From Doris montereyensis (taxonomy: Eukaryota; Mollusca; Gastropoda; Nudibranchia; Dorididae): 64,000 nt of DNA. The notes beneath the pieces were generated by a model. It made no database searches and had not been told where the DNA came from. It was given only the letters and a program-made list of their open reading frames with translations. Numbering within the stretch: position 1 is the stretch's first letter; each line of letters opens with the position of its first letter. This document shows positions 42,497 through 56,510 of the stretch, piece by piece. Both the position numbers and the translations under genes were made by a program. The stretch spans positions 101,001 through 165,000 of the forward strand of contig JAXRKP010000543.1 in assembly GCA_037039925.1 (NCBI GenBank). Reading direction: 5' to 3'.

Positions 42497-43130
42497 ATTA
42501 TTATTATAGATGTAGACTAGTCTAGATCTATATAGATGGATATCATTATTATTATTATAGATGTAGACTAGTCTAGATCTATATAGATGGATATCATTAT
42601 TATTATAGATGTAGACTAGTGTAGATCTATATAGATGCATATCATTATTATTATAGATGTAGACTTGTGTAGATCTATATAGATGCATATCATTATTATT
42701 ATAGATGTAGACTAGTCTAGATCTATATAGATGCATATCATTATTATTATAGATGTAGACTAGTGTAGATCTCTATAGATGCATATCATTATTATTATAG
42801 ATGTAGACTAGTCTAGGTCTATATAGAATCCATATCATTATTATTATAGATGTAGACTTTTGTAGATCTATTTAGATGCATATCATTATTATTATAGATG
42901 TAGACAAGTCTAGGTCTATATAGAATCCATATCATTATTATTATAGCTGTAGACTAGTGTAGATCTATATAGGTGCATATCATTCTTATTATAGATGTAG
43001 ACTTGTGTAGATCTATATAGATGCATATCATTATTATTATAGATGTAGACTTGTGTAGATCTATATAGAATCCATATCATTATTATTATAGATGTAGAGT
43101 AGTGTAGATCTATATAGATGGATATCATTA
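42497..43130. repeat. About 48-bp tandem array, 13 copies
   Basis: Units read ATATCATTATTATTATAGAT, GTAGACTAGTCTAGATCTAT and ATAGATGC. TCTAGATCTATATAGA is partly palindromic. Variants change CTAGTC to CTTGTG or GATGCATATC to AATCCATATC. Confidence 0.95.
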
Positions 43131-43488
43131 TCAAGAATAATAGTAGTAGCTGGTGAAGTAAATATGGTCTTCTTCTTATTCTTAGTCTAAGTAAATAAGT
43201 ATCTTCATTATGAAAGTAGATTCATATCTATTTATAGATCTATATTAAAACAGCAGAGTAAAAACAACAAAAGACACAACATTACACCAAGAAAGCTCAC
43301 TGCTTTCGTAACAGAACATTTGTCCTGGCTAGCACTAATAGACGTGCTTGCCGATGCTCCGTACAATGGCATGCCAGCTAAGCGCTAAACATCACAGGTC
43401 AGGGGCAAGTAACTCAAGACGTTACTACATGTATATCCTGTAAATACTAAGAAAGTCGGAGTAATCCGTCTTATTGTTCTAGTATATT
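43131..43488. other. Non-repetitive intron stretch
   Basis: About 350 bp of ordinary complexity, with a TAGATCTATATTAA patch. No open frame with a recognisable domain, no tRNA-like fold and no repeat unit was seen. Confidence 0.4.
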
Positions 43489-44083
<595 letters not shown>

Positions 44084-44228
44084 TAGAAATTCGGCTAAAG
44101 GGCCAACTCTTGTAAAGTTCAAAGATTTTCAGGATGAGGTAGCAGATCAAGGATTATTAATCAGTGTATTTAGAGATAATTCAATTAATTCACAGCCGTG
44201 TACATATAAGTGTTTGTATATGTAATTT
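44084..44228. other. Short unique spacer between arrays
   Basis: Sequence of ordinary complexity between the CT tract and the 28-bp array; no feature recognised. Confidence 0.4.
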
Positions 44229-47200
44229 ATACTCATTAGGTTTTTTATATAATTCATACTCATCACATTTGTTTATGTAATTTATACTCATCACGTTTGT
44301 TTATGTAATTTATACTCATCAGGTTTGTTTGTGTAATTTATACTCATCACCTTTATGTAATTTATACTCATCAAGTTTGTTTATGTAATTTATACTCATC
44401 ACGTTTGTTTATAAGATTTATACTCATCAGGTTTGTTTGTGTAATTCATTCTCATCACATTGATGTAATTTATACTCATCAGGTTTGTTTTTGTAAATTA
44501 TACTCATCACGCTTATGTAATTTATACTCATCACGTTTGTTTGTGTAAGCTATACTCATCACATTTGTTTGTATAATTTATATTCATCACGTTTGTTTAT
44601 GTAATTTATACTCATCAGATTTGTTTATGTAATTTATACTCATCATGTTTGTTTATGTAATTTATACTCATCAGTTTTGTTTATGTAATTTATACTCATC
44701 ACATTTGTTTATGTAATTTATACTCATCACATTTGTTTATGTAATTTATACTCATCACGTTTATTTATGTAATTTATACTCATCATGTTTGTTAATGTAA
44801 TTTATACTTATCATGTTTGTTTATGTAATTCATACTCATCACGTTTCTTTATGTAATTCATACTGCGCCTCGTTTGTTTATGTAATTCATACTCATCACG
44901 TTTGTCTATGTAATTCATACTCATCACGTTTGATACTGTAATTTATACTCGTCATGTTTGCTTATGTAATTTATACTCATCACGTTTATTTATGAGTAAT
45001 TTATTCTCATCACATATATGTAATTTATACTCATCATGTTTGCTTATGTAATTCATACTCATCACGTTTCTTTATGTAATTCATACTGCCTCGCTTGTTT
45101 ATGTAATTCATACTCATCGTTTGTCTATGTAATTCATACTCATCACGTTTGATACTGTAATTTATACTGTCATGTTTGCTTATGTAATTTATACTCATCA
45201 CGTTTATTTATGAGTAATTTATTCTCATCACATATATGTAATTTATACTCATCATGTTTGCTTATGTAATTCATGCTCATCACGTTTGTTTATGTAATTT
45301 ATGCTCATCAGGTTTGTTTGTGTAATTTATACTCATCACGTTTATGTAATTTATATTCATCACATTTGTTTATGTAATTTATACTCATCACGTTTGTTTA
45401 CGTAATTCATACTGATCACATTTGTTTATGTAATTTATACTCATCACGTTTGTTTATGTAATTCATACTCATTACTGTGATGTAATTTATACTCATCACG
45501 TTTATATATGTAATTCATACTCATCACGTTTGTTTATATGTAATTTATACTCATCACATTTGTTTATGTAATTTAAACTCATCACATATATGTAATTTAT
45601 ACTCATCATGTTTATTTATATGTAATTTATGCTCATCGCGTTCGTTTATGTAATTTATACTCATCACGTTTGTTTATGTAATTCCTACTCATCACTTTAA
45701 TGTAATTTATACTCATCACGTTTGTTTATATGTAATTCATACTCATCATGTTTGTTTATATGTAATTTATACTCATCACGTTTGTTTATGTAATTTATAC
45801 TCATCACGTATATGTAATTTATACTCATCACGCTTTGTGAATATGTAATTCATACTCATCTCGCTTGTTGATGTAATTCATACTTATCAGGTTGTTTATA
45901 TGTAATTTATACTCCCCTCACGTTTATGTAATTTATACTCATCACGCTTTTGTTTATGTAATTTATACTCATCACGCTTGTCTAAGTAATTTATACTCAT
46001 CACATTTATTTATATGTAATTTATACTCATCACGTTTGTTTATGTAATTCATACTTATCAGGTTGTTTATATGTAATTTATACTCCTCACGCTTATGTAA
46101 TTTATACTCATCACGCTTGTTTATATGTAATTTATACTCATCATGTTTATTAATGTAATTTATACTCATCACATTTATTTATATGTAATTTATACTGTCA
46201 CGCTTTGTTTATATATAATTTATACTCATCACCTTTGTTTATACGTAATTTATACTCATCAAGTTTGTTTATGTAATTTATACGATTACGTTTGTTTACG
46301 TAATTTAAACTCATCACGTTTGTTTATGTAATTCATACTCATCACGCTTTTGTTTATGTAATTCATACTCATCACATTTGTTTATGTAATTTATACTCAT
46401 CACGTTTATGTAATTTATACTCATCACATTTGTGTATGTAATTCATACTCATCACGTTTGTCTATGTAATTTATATTCCTCACGCTTATGTAATTTATAC
46501 TCATCACGCTTGTTTATGTAATTTATATTCATCACGTTTGCTTATGTAATTTATACTCATCACGGTTGTTCATGTAATTTATACTCATCACATTTGTTTG
46601 TGTAATTTATACTCATGACATTTATGTAATTTATGCTCTTCATGTTTGTCTATGTAATTTATACTGCCACGTTTGTTTATGTAATTTATACACATCACGT
46701 TTGTCTATGTAATTCATACTCATCACGTTTGTTTATGTAATTCATACTCATCACGTTCATTTATGTAATTCATACTCATCACATTTGTTTATGTAATTCA
46801 TTCTCATCACGTTTGTTTATGTAATTCATACTCATCACTTTGATGTAATTTATACTCATCACGCTTGTTTATATGTAATTCATACTCATCATGTTTGTTT
46901 ATATGTAATTTATACTCATCACATTTGTTCATGTAATTTATACTCATCATGTATATGTAATTTATACTCATCACGTTTGTTTATATGTTATTCATCCTCA
47001 TCACGTTTTTTTATGTAATTCATACTAATCAGGTTGCTTATATGTAATTTATACTCCTCACGTTTATGTAATTTATACTCATCACGTTTGTTTATATGTA
47101 ATTTATACTCATCATGTTTGTTTATGTAATTTATACTCATCACATTTGTTTATATGTAATTTATACTATCACGTTTGTTTATATATAATTTATACTCATC

Positions 47201-49606
47201 ACGTTTGTTTATATGTAATTTATACTCATCATGTTTGTTTATGTAATTTATACTCATTACGTTTGTTTACGTAATTTAAACTCATCACGTTTGTTTATAT
47301 AATTCATACTCATCACGTTTGTTTATGTAATTCATACTCATCACATTTGTTTATGTAATTTATACTCATCACGTTTATGTAATTTATACTCATCACATTT
47401 GTGTATGTAATTCATACTCATCACGTTTGTCTATGTAATTCATACTCATCACGTTTGTTTATGTAATTCATACTCATCACGTTTCTTTATGTAATTCATA
47501 CTCATCACATTTGTTTATGTAATTCATTCTCATCACGTTTGTTTATGTAATTCATACTCTTCACGCTTGGTTGTGTAATTTATACTCATCAGGTTTATGT
47601 AATTTATACTTATCACATTTGCTTACATAATTTATACTCATCACTTTTGTTTATGTATTTTATACTCATAACGTTTATTTATATGTAATTCATACTTATC
47701 ACATTTGTTTGTGTAATTTATACTCATCACGTTTATGTAATTTATACTCCCCATGTTTGTTTATGTAATTTATACTCATCAGGTTTGTTTGTGTAATTTA
47801 TACTCATCACCTTTATGTAATTTATACTCATCAGATGTGTTTATGTAATTTATACTCATCACGTTTGTTTATGTAATTTATACTCATCAGGTTTGTTTGT
47901 GTAATTTATTCTCATCACATTGATGTAATTTATACGCATCAGGTTTGTCTATGTAATTCATACTCATCACGTTTGTTTATGTAATTCATACTCATCACGT
48001 TTCTTTATGTAATTCATACTCATCACATTTGTTTATGTAATTCATTCTCATCACGTTTGTTTATGTAATTCATGCTTTTCACGTTTGGTTGTGTAATTTA
48101 TACTCATCAGGTTTATGTAATTTATACTTATCACATTTGCTTACATAATTTATACTCATCACTTTTGTTTATGTATTTTATACTCATAACGTTTATTTAT
48201 ATGTAATTCATACTTATCACATTTGTTTGTGTAATTTATACTCATCACATTTATGTAATTTATACTCACCATGTTTGTTTATGTAATTTATACTCATCAG
48301 GTTTGTTTGTGTAATTTATACTCATCACCTTTATGTAATTTATACTCATCAGATGTGTTTATGTAATTTATACTCATCACGTTGTTTATGTAATTTATAC
48401 TCATCATGTTTGTTTGTGTAATTTATTCTCATCACATTGATGTAATTTATACGCATCAGGTTTGTTTATGTAATTTATACTCAGCACGTTTATGTATACT
48501 CATCACGTTTGTTTAATTTATACTCATCACGTTTGTCTACGTAATTCATACTCATCACGTTTGTCTATGTAATTCATACTCATCACGTTTGTCTATGTAA
48601 TTCATACTCATCACGCTTGTCTATGTAGTTCATACTCACCATGTTTGTTGATGTAATTCATACTCATCTCGTTATTTTATGTAATTCATTACTTATCACG
48701 TTTGTCTATGTAATTTATACTCATCACGTTTGTCTATGTAATTCATACTCATCACGTTTGTTTATGTAATTCATACTCATCACGTTTGTTTATGTAATTC
48801 ATACTCATCACGCTTGTCTATGTAATTTATACTCATCACGCTATTTTATGTAATTTATACTCATCACGCTTGTTTATGTAATTTATACTCATCACGTTGG
48901 TTTATGTAATTTATACTCATTACGTTTGTTTGTGCAATTTATACTCATCACGTTTGTTTATGTAATTTAATATTTATACTCATCACCCTTGTTTATGTAA
49001 TTTATCCTCATCACGGTTGTTTGTGTAATTTATACTCATCACGCTTGTTTATGTAATTTATACGCATCACATTTGTTTGTGTAATTTATACTCATTACGG
49101 TTGTTTGTGTAATTTATACTCTCACGGTTGTTTGTGTAATTTATACTCATCACGTTTGTTTATGTAATTTATACTCATCACATTTGTTTGTGCAATTTAT
49201 ACTCATTACGTTTGTTTGTGTCATTTATACTCATCACTTTTGTTTGTATAATTTATACTCATCACATTTGTTTATGTAATTTATACTCATCACGTTGATT
49301 TATGTAATTTATACTCATTACGCTTGTCTATGTAATTTATACTCATCACGTTTGTCTATGTAATTGATACTCATCACGGTTGTCTATGTAATTTATACTC
49401 ATCGCTTTGTCTGTGTAATTTATACTCCTCACGTTTGTTTGTGTTATTCATACTCACCACGCTTGTCTATGTAATTTATACTCATCACGTTTGTCTATAT
49501 AATTTATACTCATCACGTTTGTCTATATGTAATTTATACTCATCATGTTCATTTGCGTAATTATACTCCTTATGCTGGCTTGAGTAATTTAGACTCATCA
49601 CACTAT
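44229..49606. repeat. 28-bp (and 22-bp) tandem array, about 195 copies
   Basis: Units read GTAATTTATACTCATCACGT then TTGTTTAT, 28 bp. Shorter 20-22-bp units lack the GTTTGT part, and 30-bp units carry an extra AT (TATATGTAATT). AATTCATAC and AATTTATAC versions alternate. The last degenerate unit (GAGTAATTTAGACTCATCAC) ends about 20 bp from the donor of ALDH3 exon 3. There is no spacer diversity, so this is not a CRISPR array. Confidence 0.96.
47430..48460. repeat. About 518-bp tandem duplication inside the 28-bp array
   Basis: Rare units recur in the same order: GTTTCTTTATG at 47481 and 47999, TTGCTTACATAATTTATAC near 47617 and 48137, and TATACGCATC at 47931 and 48448. A smaller 219-bp duplication lies at about 44870-45240 (GATACTGTAATTTATAC at 44932 and 45151). 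Confidence 0.8.
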
Positions 49607-49624
49607 TATGGCAATCCATATTAC

Positions 49625-49720
49625 CTTCTCAGGTTTCATCCATTCAGTTAGCATATTTATAGCATCGATGATGTCAGCCGTGCACATAATGATTCCTGTC
49701 ATCGTTGACTCGTATTTCGG
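49625..49720 (-). CDS. ALDH3 exon 3
   Basis: The exon is 96 bp, 32 codons, phase 0 at both ends. The acceptor is TTTATTTCAG|CCG and the donor GAGAAG|GTAATA. It encodes PKYESTMTGIIMCTADIIDA followed by INMLTEWMKPEK. ALDH3 proteins have at this place a KPKxEA...EVxxxxxEIxxxxxxLxxWMKPE segment that follows ADLHK, so order and spacing agree with exons 2 and 4. There is no frame break. A degenerate end of the 28-bp array stops less than 25 bp from the donor. Confidence 0.87.
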
Positions 49721-49742
49721 CTGAAATAAACAACAATCAAAT

Positions 49743-50050
49743 CAGAATCAGAATCCTACATATATTTGTCTCTGAACAAAGAAATTTGGTGACATATCAA
49801 GATAATACAAAAACATATACAAACACATAGAAATAAATTTATAGCTATATAAATATATAGAAAAAAATCACGACATACGACCTTTTACAGGTGAACTCGT
49901 GGATAAACCAACTTCGAGGACAAGAGTGTGCATTGAATTCAATGAAATCAGTGTAGATCCCTGAGGGACGACCATCCGCTACCTAGCGTGTCCCCAGGTC
50001 GTGTACAAAACTGGCGCTAGTCATAGAGGACGGATTGGGATTGTTGAATG
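49743..50050. other. Intron 2 sequence, possible repeat-derived
   Basis: The first half is A/T-rich; the second half (49920-50040) is of higher complexity (TCCCTGAGGGACGACCATCC). No coding evidence was found. It ends at the RTE-like LINE tail. Confidence 0.35.
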
Positions 50051-50054
50051 GGAA

Positions 50055-50812
50055 CTAACTTTCTTTCTTTCTTTCTTTTTTTTTTCATCAGTTTCCATTC
50101 TACCTTTCGGTGTATGGGTTCAGATGCCCGAGATGATCTTTCTCCAGGATGCCCTGTCCTGGCATTTTCTGTTTCCTTTAAAAAAATGTTAAATTTATAT
50201 GCTTCAATGCCTCTTTTATATCTTCTTCCCATTTTCTTTGAGGTCTGCCTTTTGGTCTTTTACCTTGGGCTTTAGCACTGTATACTGATTTAGCTATTCT
50301 ATTGTCGTTCATTCTGTTTACATACCCAAACCATCTCAATTGATTTATTTCTATCTTAGTTTTTTATGCCATCTGCTTTGGTTTGATCTCTTATTGTTGT
50401 TTCTGATTTTGTCTCTTTTAGTTTTTCCTACTACTCTTCTTAGATATTTCATTTCAGCTGCCTGTACTCTACTGTATTCTCTACTGCCTAAGGTCCAGGT
50501 TTCGCTACCATACAGGAGAGTAGGACAATAAACTGTGTTGTATACTGCCATTTTGGTTTTTGTTGACAATTTTTGCTTACCTATAAATGCCTTTCCTAGA
50601 TGATTATATATTGTCATTGCCTTTTTTATTCTATGGCTAATTTCTTCTCTTAGTTTTCCTCTGAGTTAATCATGACTCCTGGGTAATTGTAGCTTTGAAC
50701 TTGTTCTAAATTCTCCATGCTAAATTTAAGATTTTGTGTTTTAGCTTCCCTAGTTACTAGCATTGTTTTGGTTTTCTTTGCATTTACTCTCATTCCTCTT
50801 TTTATTTAGTCT
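50055..50812 (-). mobile_element. RTE-like LINE, 5'-truncated 3' fragment
   Basis: The minus strand encodes, with a few frame breaks, the end of an RTE-like reverse-transcriptase protein: KKTKTMLVTREAKTQNLKF, then KTKMAVYNTVYCPTLLYGSE, TWTLGSREYSRVQAAEMKYL and RRVVGKTKRDKIRNNN, then a KGRPQRKWEED-type tail. The 3' end is a GAAA-type tail (TTTCTTTCTTTC on the plus strand). It is the same family as the plus-strand copy at 53400-57590. Its 5' end abuts the 40-bp array directly. Confidence 0.8.
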
Positions 50813-51775
50813 CGGCATGACTGTATGAAAACACATGAAACATCAAAGGTCTAGGCATGACTGTATGAAAACACATGAAATATCACAGGTTTAGGCATGG
50901 CTGTATGAAACTACCTTTCATATCAAAGGTCTAGGCATGGCTGTATGAAAACACATAATATATCAAAAGTCTAGGCATGGCTGTAAGAAAACACATGAAA
51001 TATCAAAGGTCTAGGCATGGCTGTATGAAAACACATGAAATATCAAAGGTCTAGGCATGGCTGTATGAAAACACGTGAATTATCAAAGGTCTAGGCATAG
51101 CTGTATGAAAACGCATAAAATATTAAAGGTTTAGGCATAGCTGCATGAAAACACATGAAATATCAAAGGTTTAGGCATGCCTGTATGAAAACACATGAAA
51201 TATCAAAGGTCTAGGCATAGCTGTATGAAAACACATGAAATATCAAAGGTCTAGGCACGGCTGTATGAAAACACATGAAATATCAAAGGTCTAGGCATGG
51301 CTGTATGAAACCACCTCTACTTTCAAAGGTCCAGGCATGGCTGTATAAAAACACATGAAATATCAAATGTTTAGGCATGGCTGCATGAAAACACATCTAC
51401 TGTCAAAGAGCTAGGCATGGCTGCATGAAAACACATGAAATATGAAGTAAGTCTAAGCATGGCTGTATAAAAACACATGAAATATCACAGGTCTAGGCAT
51501 GGCTGTATGAAAACACATGAAATATCAAAGGTCTAGGCATAGCTGCATGAAAACACATGAAATATCAAGGTCTGGGCATGGATGCATGAAAACACATGAA
51601 ATATCAAAGGTCTAGGCATAGCTGTATGAAAACACATGATATATCAAAGGTCGAGGCATAACTGTATGAAAACACATGAATTATCAAAGGTCTAGGCATG
51701 GCTGTATGAAAAACACATGAAATATCAAAGGTCTAGGCACGGCTGCATGAAAACACATGAAATAATAAAGGTCTA
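50813..51775. repeat. 40-bp tandem array, about 24 copies
   Basis: Units read TCTAGGCATGGCTGTATGAA then AACACATGAAATATCAAAGG. Variants include CTGCATG, CATAGCTG, and ACCACCTCTACTTTCAAAGG at 51311. The array fills most of intron 2 and stops about 115 bp from the exon 2 donor. Confidence 0.96.
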
Positions 51776-51892
51776 AAAATCATTATTATCAGTGAGAATG
51801 ATTTAAAGATGAGCAACATAATATATGAAACCACCAAAACTGATATGTTCTTTACGTATCACCATCAGTCACGAAACAAATTAAGCATTTAC

Positions 51893-52038
51893 CTTGTGGA
51901 GATCCTTTTGCAAGAGCTTCCTGAATTTTATCTTCATTTTCTTCAAACATCTTAAGCAGAGCAGTCAATTGAGAAATCCTCCACTCCGTATGTCTTGGTT
52001 TTGCCGAGACAAAAGATGCCCGTAGGGCGCTGCATGAC
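51893..52038 (-). CDS. ALDH3 exon 2 (N-terminal helix), with two apparent +1 indels
   Basis: The acceptor is TTCTTCAG|GTC and the donor is CACAAG|GTAAAT. The main open frame reads LRASFVSAKPRHTEWRISQL and then TALLKMFEENEDKIQEAL, matching the N-terminal helical segment of ALDH3. Two breaks are visible. At 52025-52027 a GGG run (CCC on the coding strand) has one base too many: removing one gives VMQRLRASF in phase 0 with exon 1. At 51904-51905 a CC has one base too many: removing one turns AKGSPQG into AKDLHK, the ALDH3 signature, and makes the exon end in phase 0 as exon 3 requires. Corrected length would be 144 bp (48 codons). Both extra bases lie in short homopolymers, so assembly error is as likely as mutation. 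Confidence 0.85.
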
Positions 52039-52890
52039 CTGAAGAACAAACACACTTTTCATTCACTGATTTATTAAGAAATAAACATATTTTGTCCTTT
52101 ATTGTGCCTCACATGTAAACTGATCAACCCTTCAATAGAAACTTGCTCTATGTCATTCTTTCTTGATCAGTTTTTTGTATGGTACATATATATATATATA
52201 TATGAATCCTTGTTACTAAAGTGTTACTTATAATAATATCCTGGTATTTGGACAATTTCATTCTCACAACAAAACTTTTAGAAAAATCAAGTTTACGAGT
52301 TGGTTAATTGCAACATGACAGGATTTACAAAATTGTGTGAATTATCCAAATTTGCGATAAAGCGGATTTCGCTGGGGCAGTAAGTTAGGACCATTTCACT
52401 GCTTGACCACTAGGTATGTCTGTTGCGATACCGTTTTTTGCATAGATAACTTTTCCCTCTGAGTTTCACGGACTTGGGACCGTCATGAACATTCTCATCA
52501 AAGTCAAAGCTGCATGCCTTCAAACACAGCCAGCAAATCATACTACATTTATGTTGAGATAGCTGTGTGGTAAACTACATGTGTGCAGCCAGTGATAAAC
52601 GACTTCACTACCTTTGATATGAATGGTCAGTCGCCGGCTGCCCGCTTGGCTTACCACTGGCTGCAGACAGTCATGTGTTACTTATCGTGTCATACAATAC
52701 TACGCTGCACAGCTGAGTCATATTTATGCAACGCCGATTGCACCTTTTACTATCTGCTAGACACAATCAGTGTAAGGCTATCGCATCATTAATTAAGTAA
52801 TTACAACAAGGACACACATTCATCGTTTCACAGCGTCAAATCAAAAGCAACAAAAAAAATATATATATATAAGGCAAGGTGTACCAAAGT
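52039..52890. other. Intron 1 sequence near exon 2, no gene seen
   Basis: Ordinary-complexity sequence with a (TA)n run at about 52184-52203 and another at 52858-52870. A 69-codon plus-strand frame at 52583-52792 has no recognisable domain and no coding support. Confidence 0.45.
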
Positions 52891-52895
52891 TTCTT

Positions 52896-53168
52896 ATCCG
52901 AAATGAGTTGCTATTAACCAGTGACTTTCATGTAGAATTAATTCCAAATGAGTTGCTATTAACCAATGACTTTCATATAGAATTTATCCGAAATGAGTTG
53001 CTATTAACCAGTGACTTTCATATAGAATTAATCCAAAATGAGTTGCTATTAACCAGTGACTTTCATAGAATTTATCCGAAATGAGTTGCTATTAACCAGT
53101 GACTTTCATATAGAATTTATCCGAAATGAGTTGCTATTAACCAGTGACTTTCATATAGAATTAATTCC
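52896..53168. repeat. 45-bp tandem repeat, about 6 copies
   Basis: Units read AATGAGTTGCTATTAACCAG, TGACTTTCATATAGAATT and TATCCGA or AATTCCA. The length matches satellites A and B but the sequence is unrelated. Confidence 0.92.
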
Positions 53169-53789
53169 GTTTCTTGGAAAAAGATAGTGAAGTGTAGCAT
53201 ACAATAATGGAAGTAAATGTGCGTCATGTAATCAGACCTCTATATACTCTACAGATGATTAGAACTACACCATATTATATTCAGGGTGGACATGTGGGCA
53301 TACAACAAAAACACTGGGAAAGTGATTTGTGTTGTCATCTTCATAACACACACAGTTACAGTTTCAGTGATTAGACCTGAACATGTAAACTACTTAATAA
53401 AACATTTCATCCTTTTTCTCAACCCTGTTGAAAATTGAACCGGGCAGTGGACAGGTAAGCTCTTGCACGGGATTAGGTGATCCCTCACTCCACGAGTCTC
53501 CTGCTGCCTTGGCTGACCAAAGGCTAAGGGGAGTTAACCCTGAAAGAAAACAACCTGTTGCCTTGTAGGCCGGTCATGGTTGACCAAAGGCTAAGAGAGT
53601 TAACCCTGACAGAAAATAACAAGGCCCGGTAGGGGGCCTCGAGATGGCAGCCCCACCATTTATCTAAGGTACATTGGGTCAATCACCTGCTTATCCAAAA
53701 CCTAACTGATTCAGAGAAATAAATACAAATACCCGGTTTGACCTTTTCGAAGACGAACATGGAAACGAATACAAACGATGATTTTTGAG

Positions 53790-56510
53790 GCAATAAATGA
53801 AAAAAGGGATAGAACTAGCTGAAGAAATGGAAAAATTCAAAGTAGATATTTTGGCTATTACAGAAACAAAGAAAAAGGACAAGGAATAGAAAATGTAGGA
53901 CCGAATCATATTTTAATCTTGTCAGGAGTAGATGTCAAAGAGAGTTAAAGCAGGAGTCGGTCTCCTAGTGCATAAAAGGCAAGAAAAGCTTCTAGAAAGT
54001 TGGAAATTTGTAAGCCCACGGCTATTAGAGGTAATTATTAAACCAAAAGGAAGAGAAATTAAATTATTAATAGCTTATGGACAAAATGAAGACGCCACCA
54101 AAGAAGAAAAAATGTCTTCGAAAATGATTTACAAATAGCTGCAGAGAATCTCAAACTCAAACACGAACTTATGCTTTTAGGAGATTTAAACGCTAGAGAA
54201 GGCAACAATGTAGTTAGAAATGTTATGAGGAGAAATAGGTAAAGAAGGAGAGACAACAACTTCTCCAAATGGAGAGAGACTAATAGATTTTTGCCTAAAG
54301 AGTAACATGAAAATAGCCAAGATCTTTTTCCTCATAAAGATATCCACAAATATACAAGAGTAAATGAAGACAGATGTGAAAAGTCAATCATAGACTACAT
54401 AATAGCAGCTCCCTTTTTTACAGTATAATTGATGCAAGAGTAAACAGAAGAGCTGAAATATTTAGTGATCATCACCTAGTGATGGCCAAAATGAGATTAC
54501 TGACTGACTAAAACAAACAGAAACTTAAAGAAAAGAAAGCTACTAAACTCAAAATAGAAGAACTAAATAAACCAATAGTAAAACAGATATTTCAATTTAA
54601 GCTAAAAAGATTTATCAGTAAAAGGCAGATGGATCTGAATGATAGCACAATAGAAAAAGTGGCAAATGTGTTATAAAGAAACACTCCTCAGTTGTACTGA
54701 AGAGGTCTGTGGTAGGAAACATATTAAAGGAGATGGGAAAAGAACAGCATGATGGAATGAGAATGTCTAGATTAAGATCAAAGAAAAGAAGGAAGCCTGG
54801 AAGAAATACTTGCAAACAAAGAAGCCAGAGGACGTGATAGATTACGTGAGTAAAAGAACTATCGTCAAAGAGGAAGTTAAGAAAACAAAATAGGAACACT
54901 GAGAAGAGTTTGGACAAAGACTTCAAGAACGCTATCTAGGAAATCAAAAGATGCTGTGGTGAGCAATGAAGAGCATGAGAAAGACCAAAGCATGCCCAAT
55001 ACGACAAATTAAGAGCGCCAAAGGAGAAATAATGAAAGAAGACAGCAGAATCATGGAAACATCGAAAGTATTTTCACCAATTACATAATACCTCCAGAAT
55101 GTATGAAACAAGGAGTATAGATGAATTAGTAGGAGTAACGAGTAATCCAGAGGAGACAGCTGAAGATGTAGATATATCAATGGAAGAAATCCAAATAGCT
55201 ATAAGAAAAGTGAAATTAGGAAAGGCCCCAGCAGCAGATCAAGTTTATCCAGAAATGATTAAAAACCAAGGGAAAGAGGCAGACAAACCACTGCATGCAA
55301 TTGCCAACAAGTCTGGAAGTCCAAACAGGTGTCAAACGACTGGAAAAAGGAAACACTGGTACCAATTCACAAGAAAGGATCAACTATGGAATTCTCAAAC
55401 CGTAGAAGGATATCAGGAAAAGTGTATGCCAGGATACTGGAAATGACACTAAGGAAAAGAGTAGAGGATCAGATTGAAGGACATCAGATTGGATTTAGAC
55501 CAGGAAGAATTGTACAAAACCACATATTTACAATTAGAGAAATAATAGAAAAATTCCTTGAAAGAAACATTGATTGGCACCTGTGTTTTATTCATTAGAA
55601 AAGACATTTGACACTGTGCGTGTGAGGAGGGACGAACTATGGCATTCCTTAAGAGAACACAACGTAAAGCAACATTTAATAGAAGCCATTAAAATTCTTC
55701 TCAATAAACCAATATGAGCAATGAGAGTAGCTGGAAACTTTGATGTAGAATTTGATATAGATATAGGAGTAAGACAGGGTTGTATCCTAAGTCCTCATTT
55801 GTTTATCACATTTATGGATTCAGTCGCAAAGGCATCCTCAAAAATGAAGAAAGTGAATGTAGGTATGTGGAAGCTCAAACCAGTAAATGTATCAATGCTT
55901 TCATTTGCTGATGATTTAGTTCTGTTTGGAAAATCAGAAAGTGACCTTGAGTCGAATATCAATATGATGAATAATAAACTAAATAAAAGAGGAATGGGAG
56001 TAAATTTATGCAAAGAAAACCAAAACAATACTAGTATAAGTAACTAGGGAAGCTAAAACACGAAATCTTAAATTGGTTAGCGAGAATCTAGAACTAGTTC
56101 AAAGCTACAATTACCTAGGAGTAATGATTAACTCAAAGAGAAAACTCTAGAAGAAAGCAGCCAGAGAATTCAAAAGACAATGACAATACATAACCATCTA
56201 GGAAAGGCATTTGTAGGTAAACACGAATTGTCAACAAAAAGTCAAAAATGGCAAATGGCAATACAGAGTTTATCCTTCTCTCCTCTATGGCATTGAAACC
56301 TGGACCTTAGACAGTAGGGAATACAGTAGAGTATAAGCAGATGAAATGAAATATCTATGAAGAGTAGTAGAAAAAACTAACAGAGACAAAAATCAGAAAC
56401 ACAACAATAAGAGATCAAACCAAAGCAGATGGCATAAAAACTGAGACATAATAAATCAACTCAGATGGTTTGGGCATGTAAACAGAATAAATGACAATAA
56501 AATAGTTAAA
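53790..56510 (+). pseudogene. RTE-like ORF (endonuclease-reverse transcriptase), multiply broken
   Basis: Endonuclease words appear across frames from 53810: GIELAEEMEKFKVDILAITE, KAGVGLLVHKR, LLIAYGQNED, ELMLLGDLNARE, IIDYIIAAP and FSDHHLVMAKMR. Reverse-transcriptase words follow: EEIQIAIRKVKLGKAPAADQ (about 55185), VSNDWKKETLVPIHKKGS, GHQIGFRPGRIVQNHIFTIR (about 55480), DIGVRQGCILSPHLFITFMD (about 55760) and the catalytic LSFADDLVLFGKSESDL (about 55900), ending with the TLLYG-SETWTL-like stretch near 56280. There are at least eight frame breaks or stops, so no protein is made. Confidence 0.82.

Noticed and set aside
44229..49606. A 28-bp repeat array as a CRISPR array
   Set aside because: Repeats are contiguous with no unique spacers, and the setting is eukaryotic intron.
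52583..52792. A 69-codon plus-strand frame as a small gene
   Set aside because: No domain, no splice or start support, and it lies within intron 1 of a gene on the other strand.
53691..53909. A minus-strand 72-codon frame, with others at 54059-54268, 54615-54926 and 55795-56028
   Set aside because: All are antisense to the RTE-like reverse-transcriptase relic.
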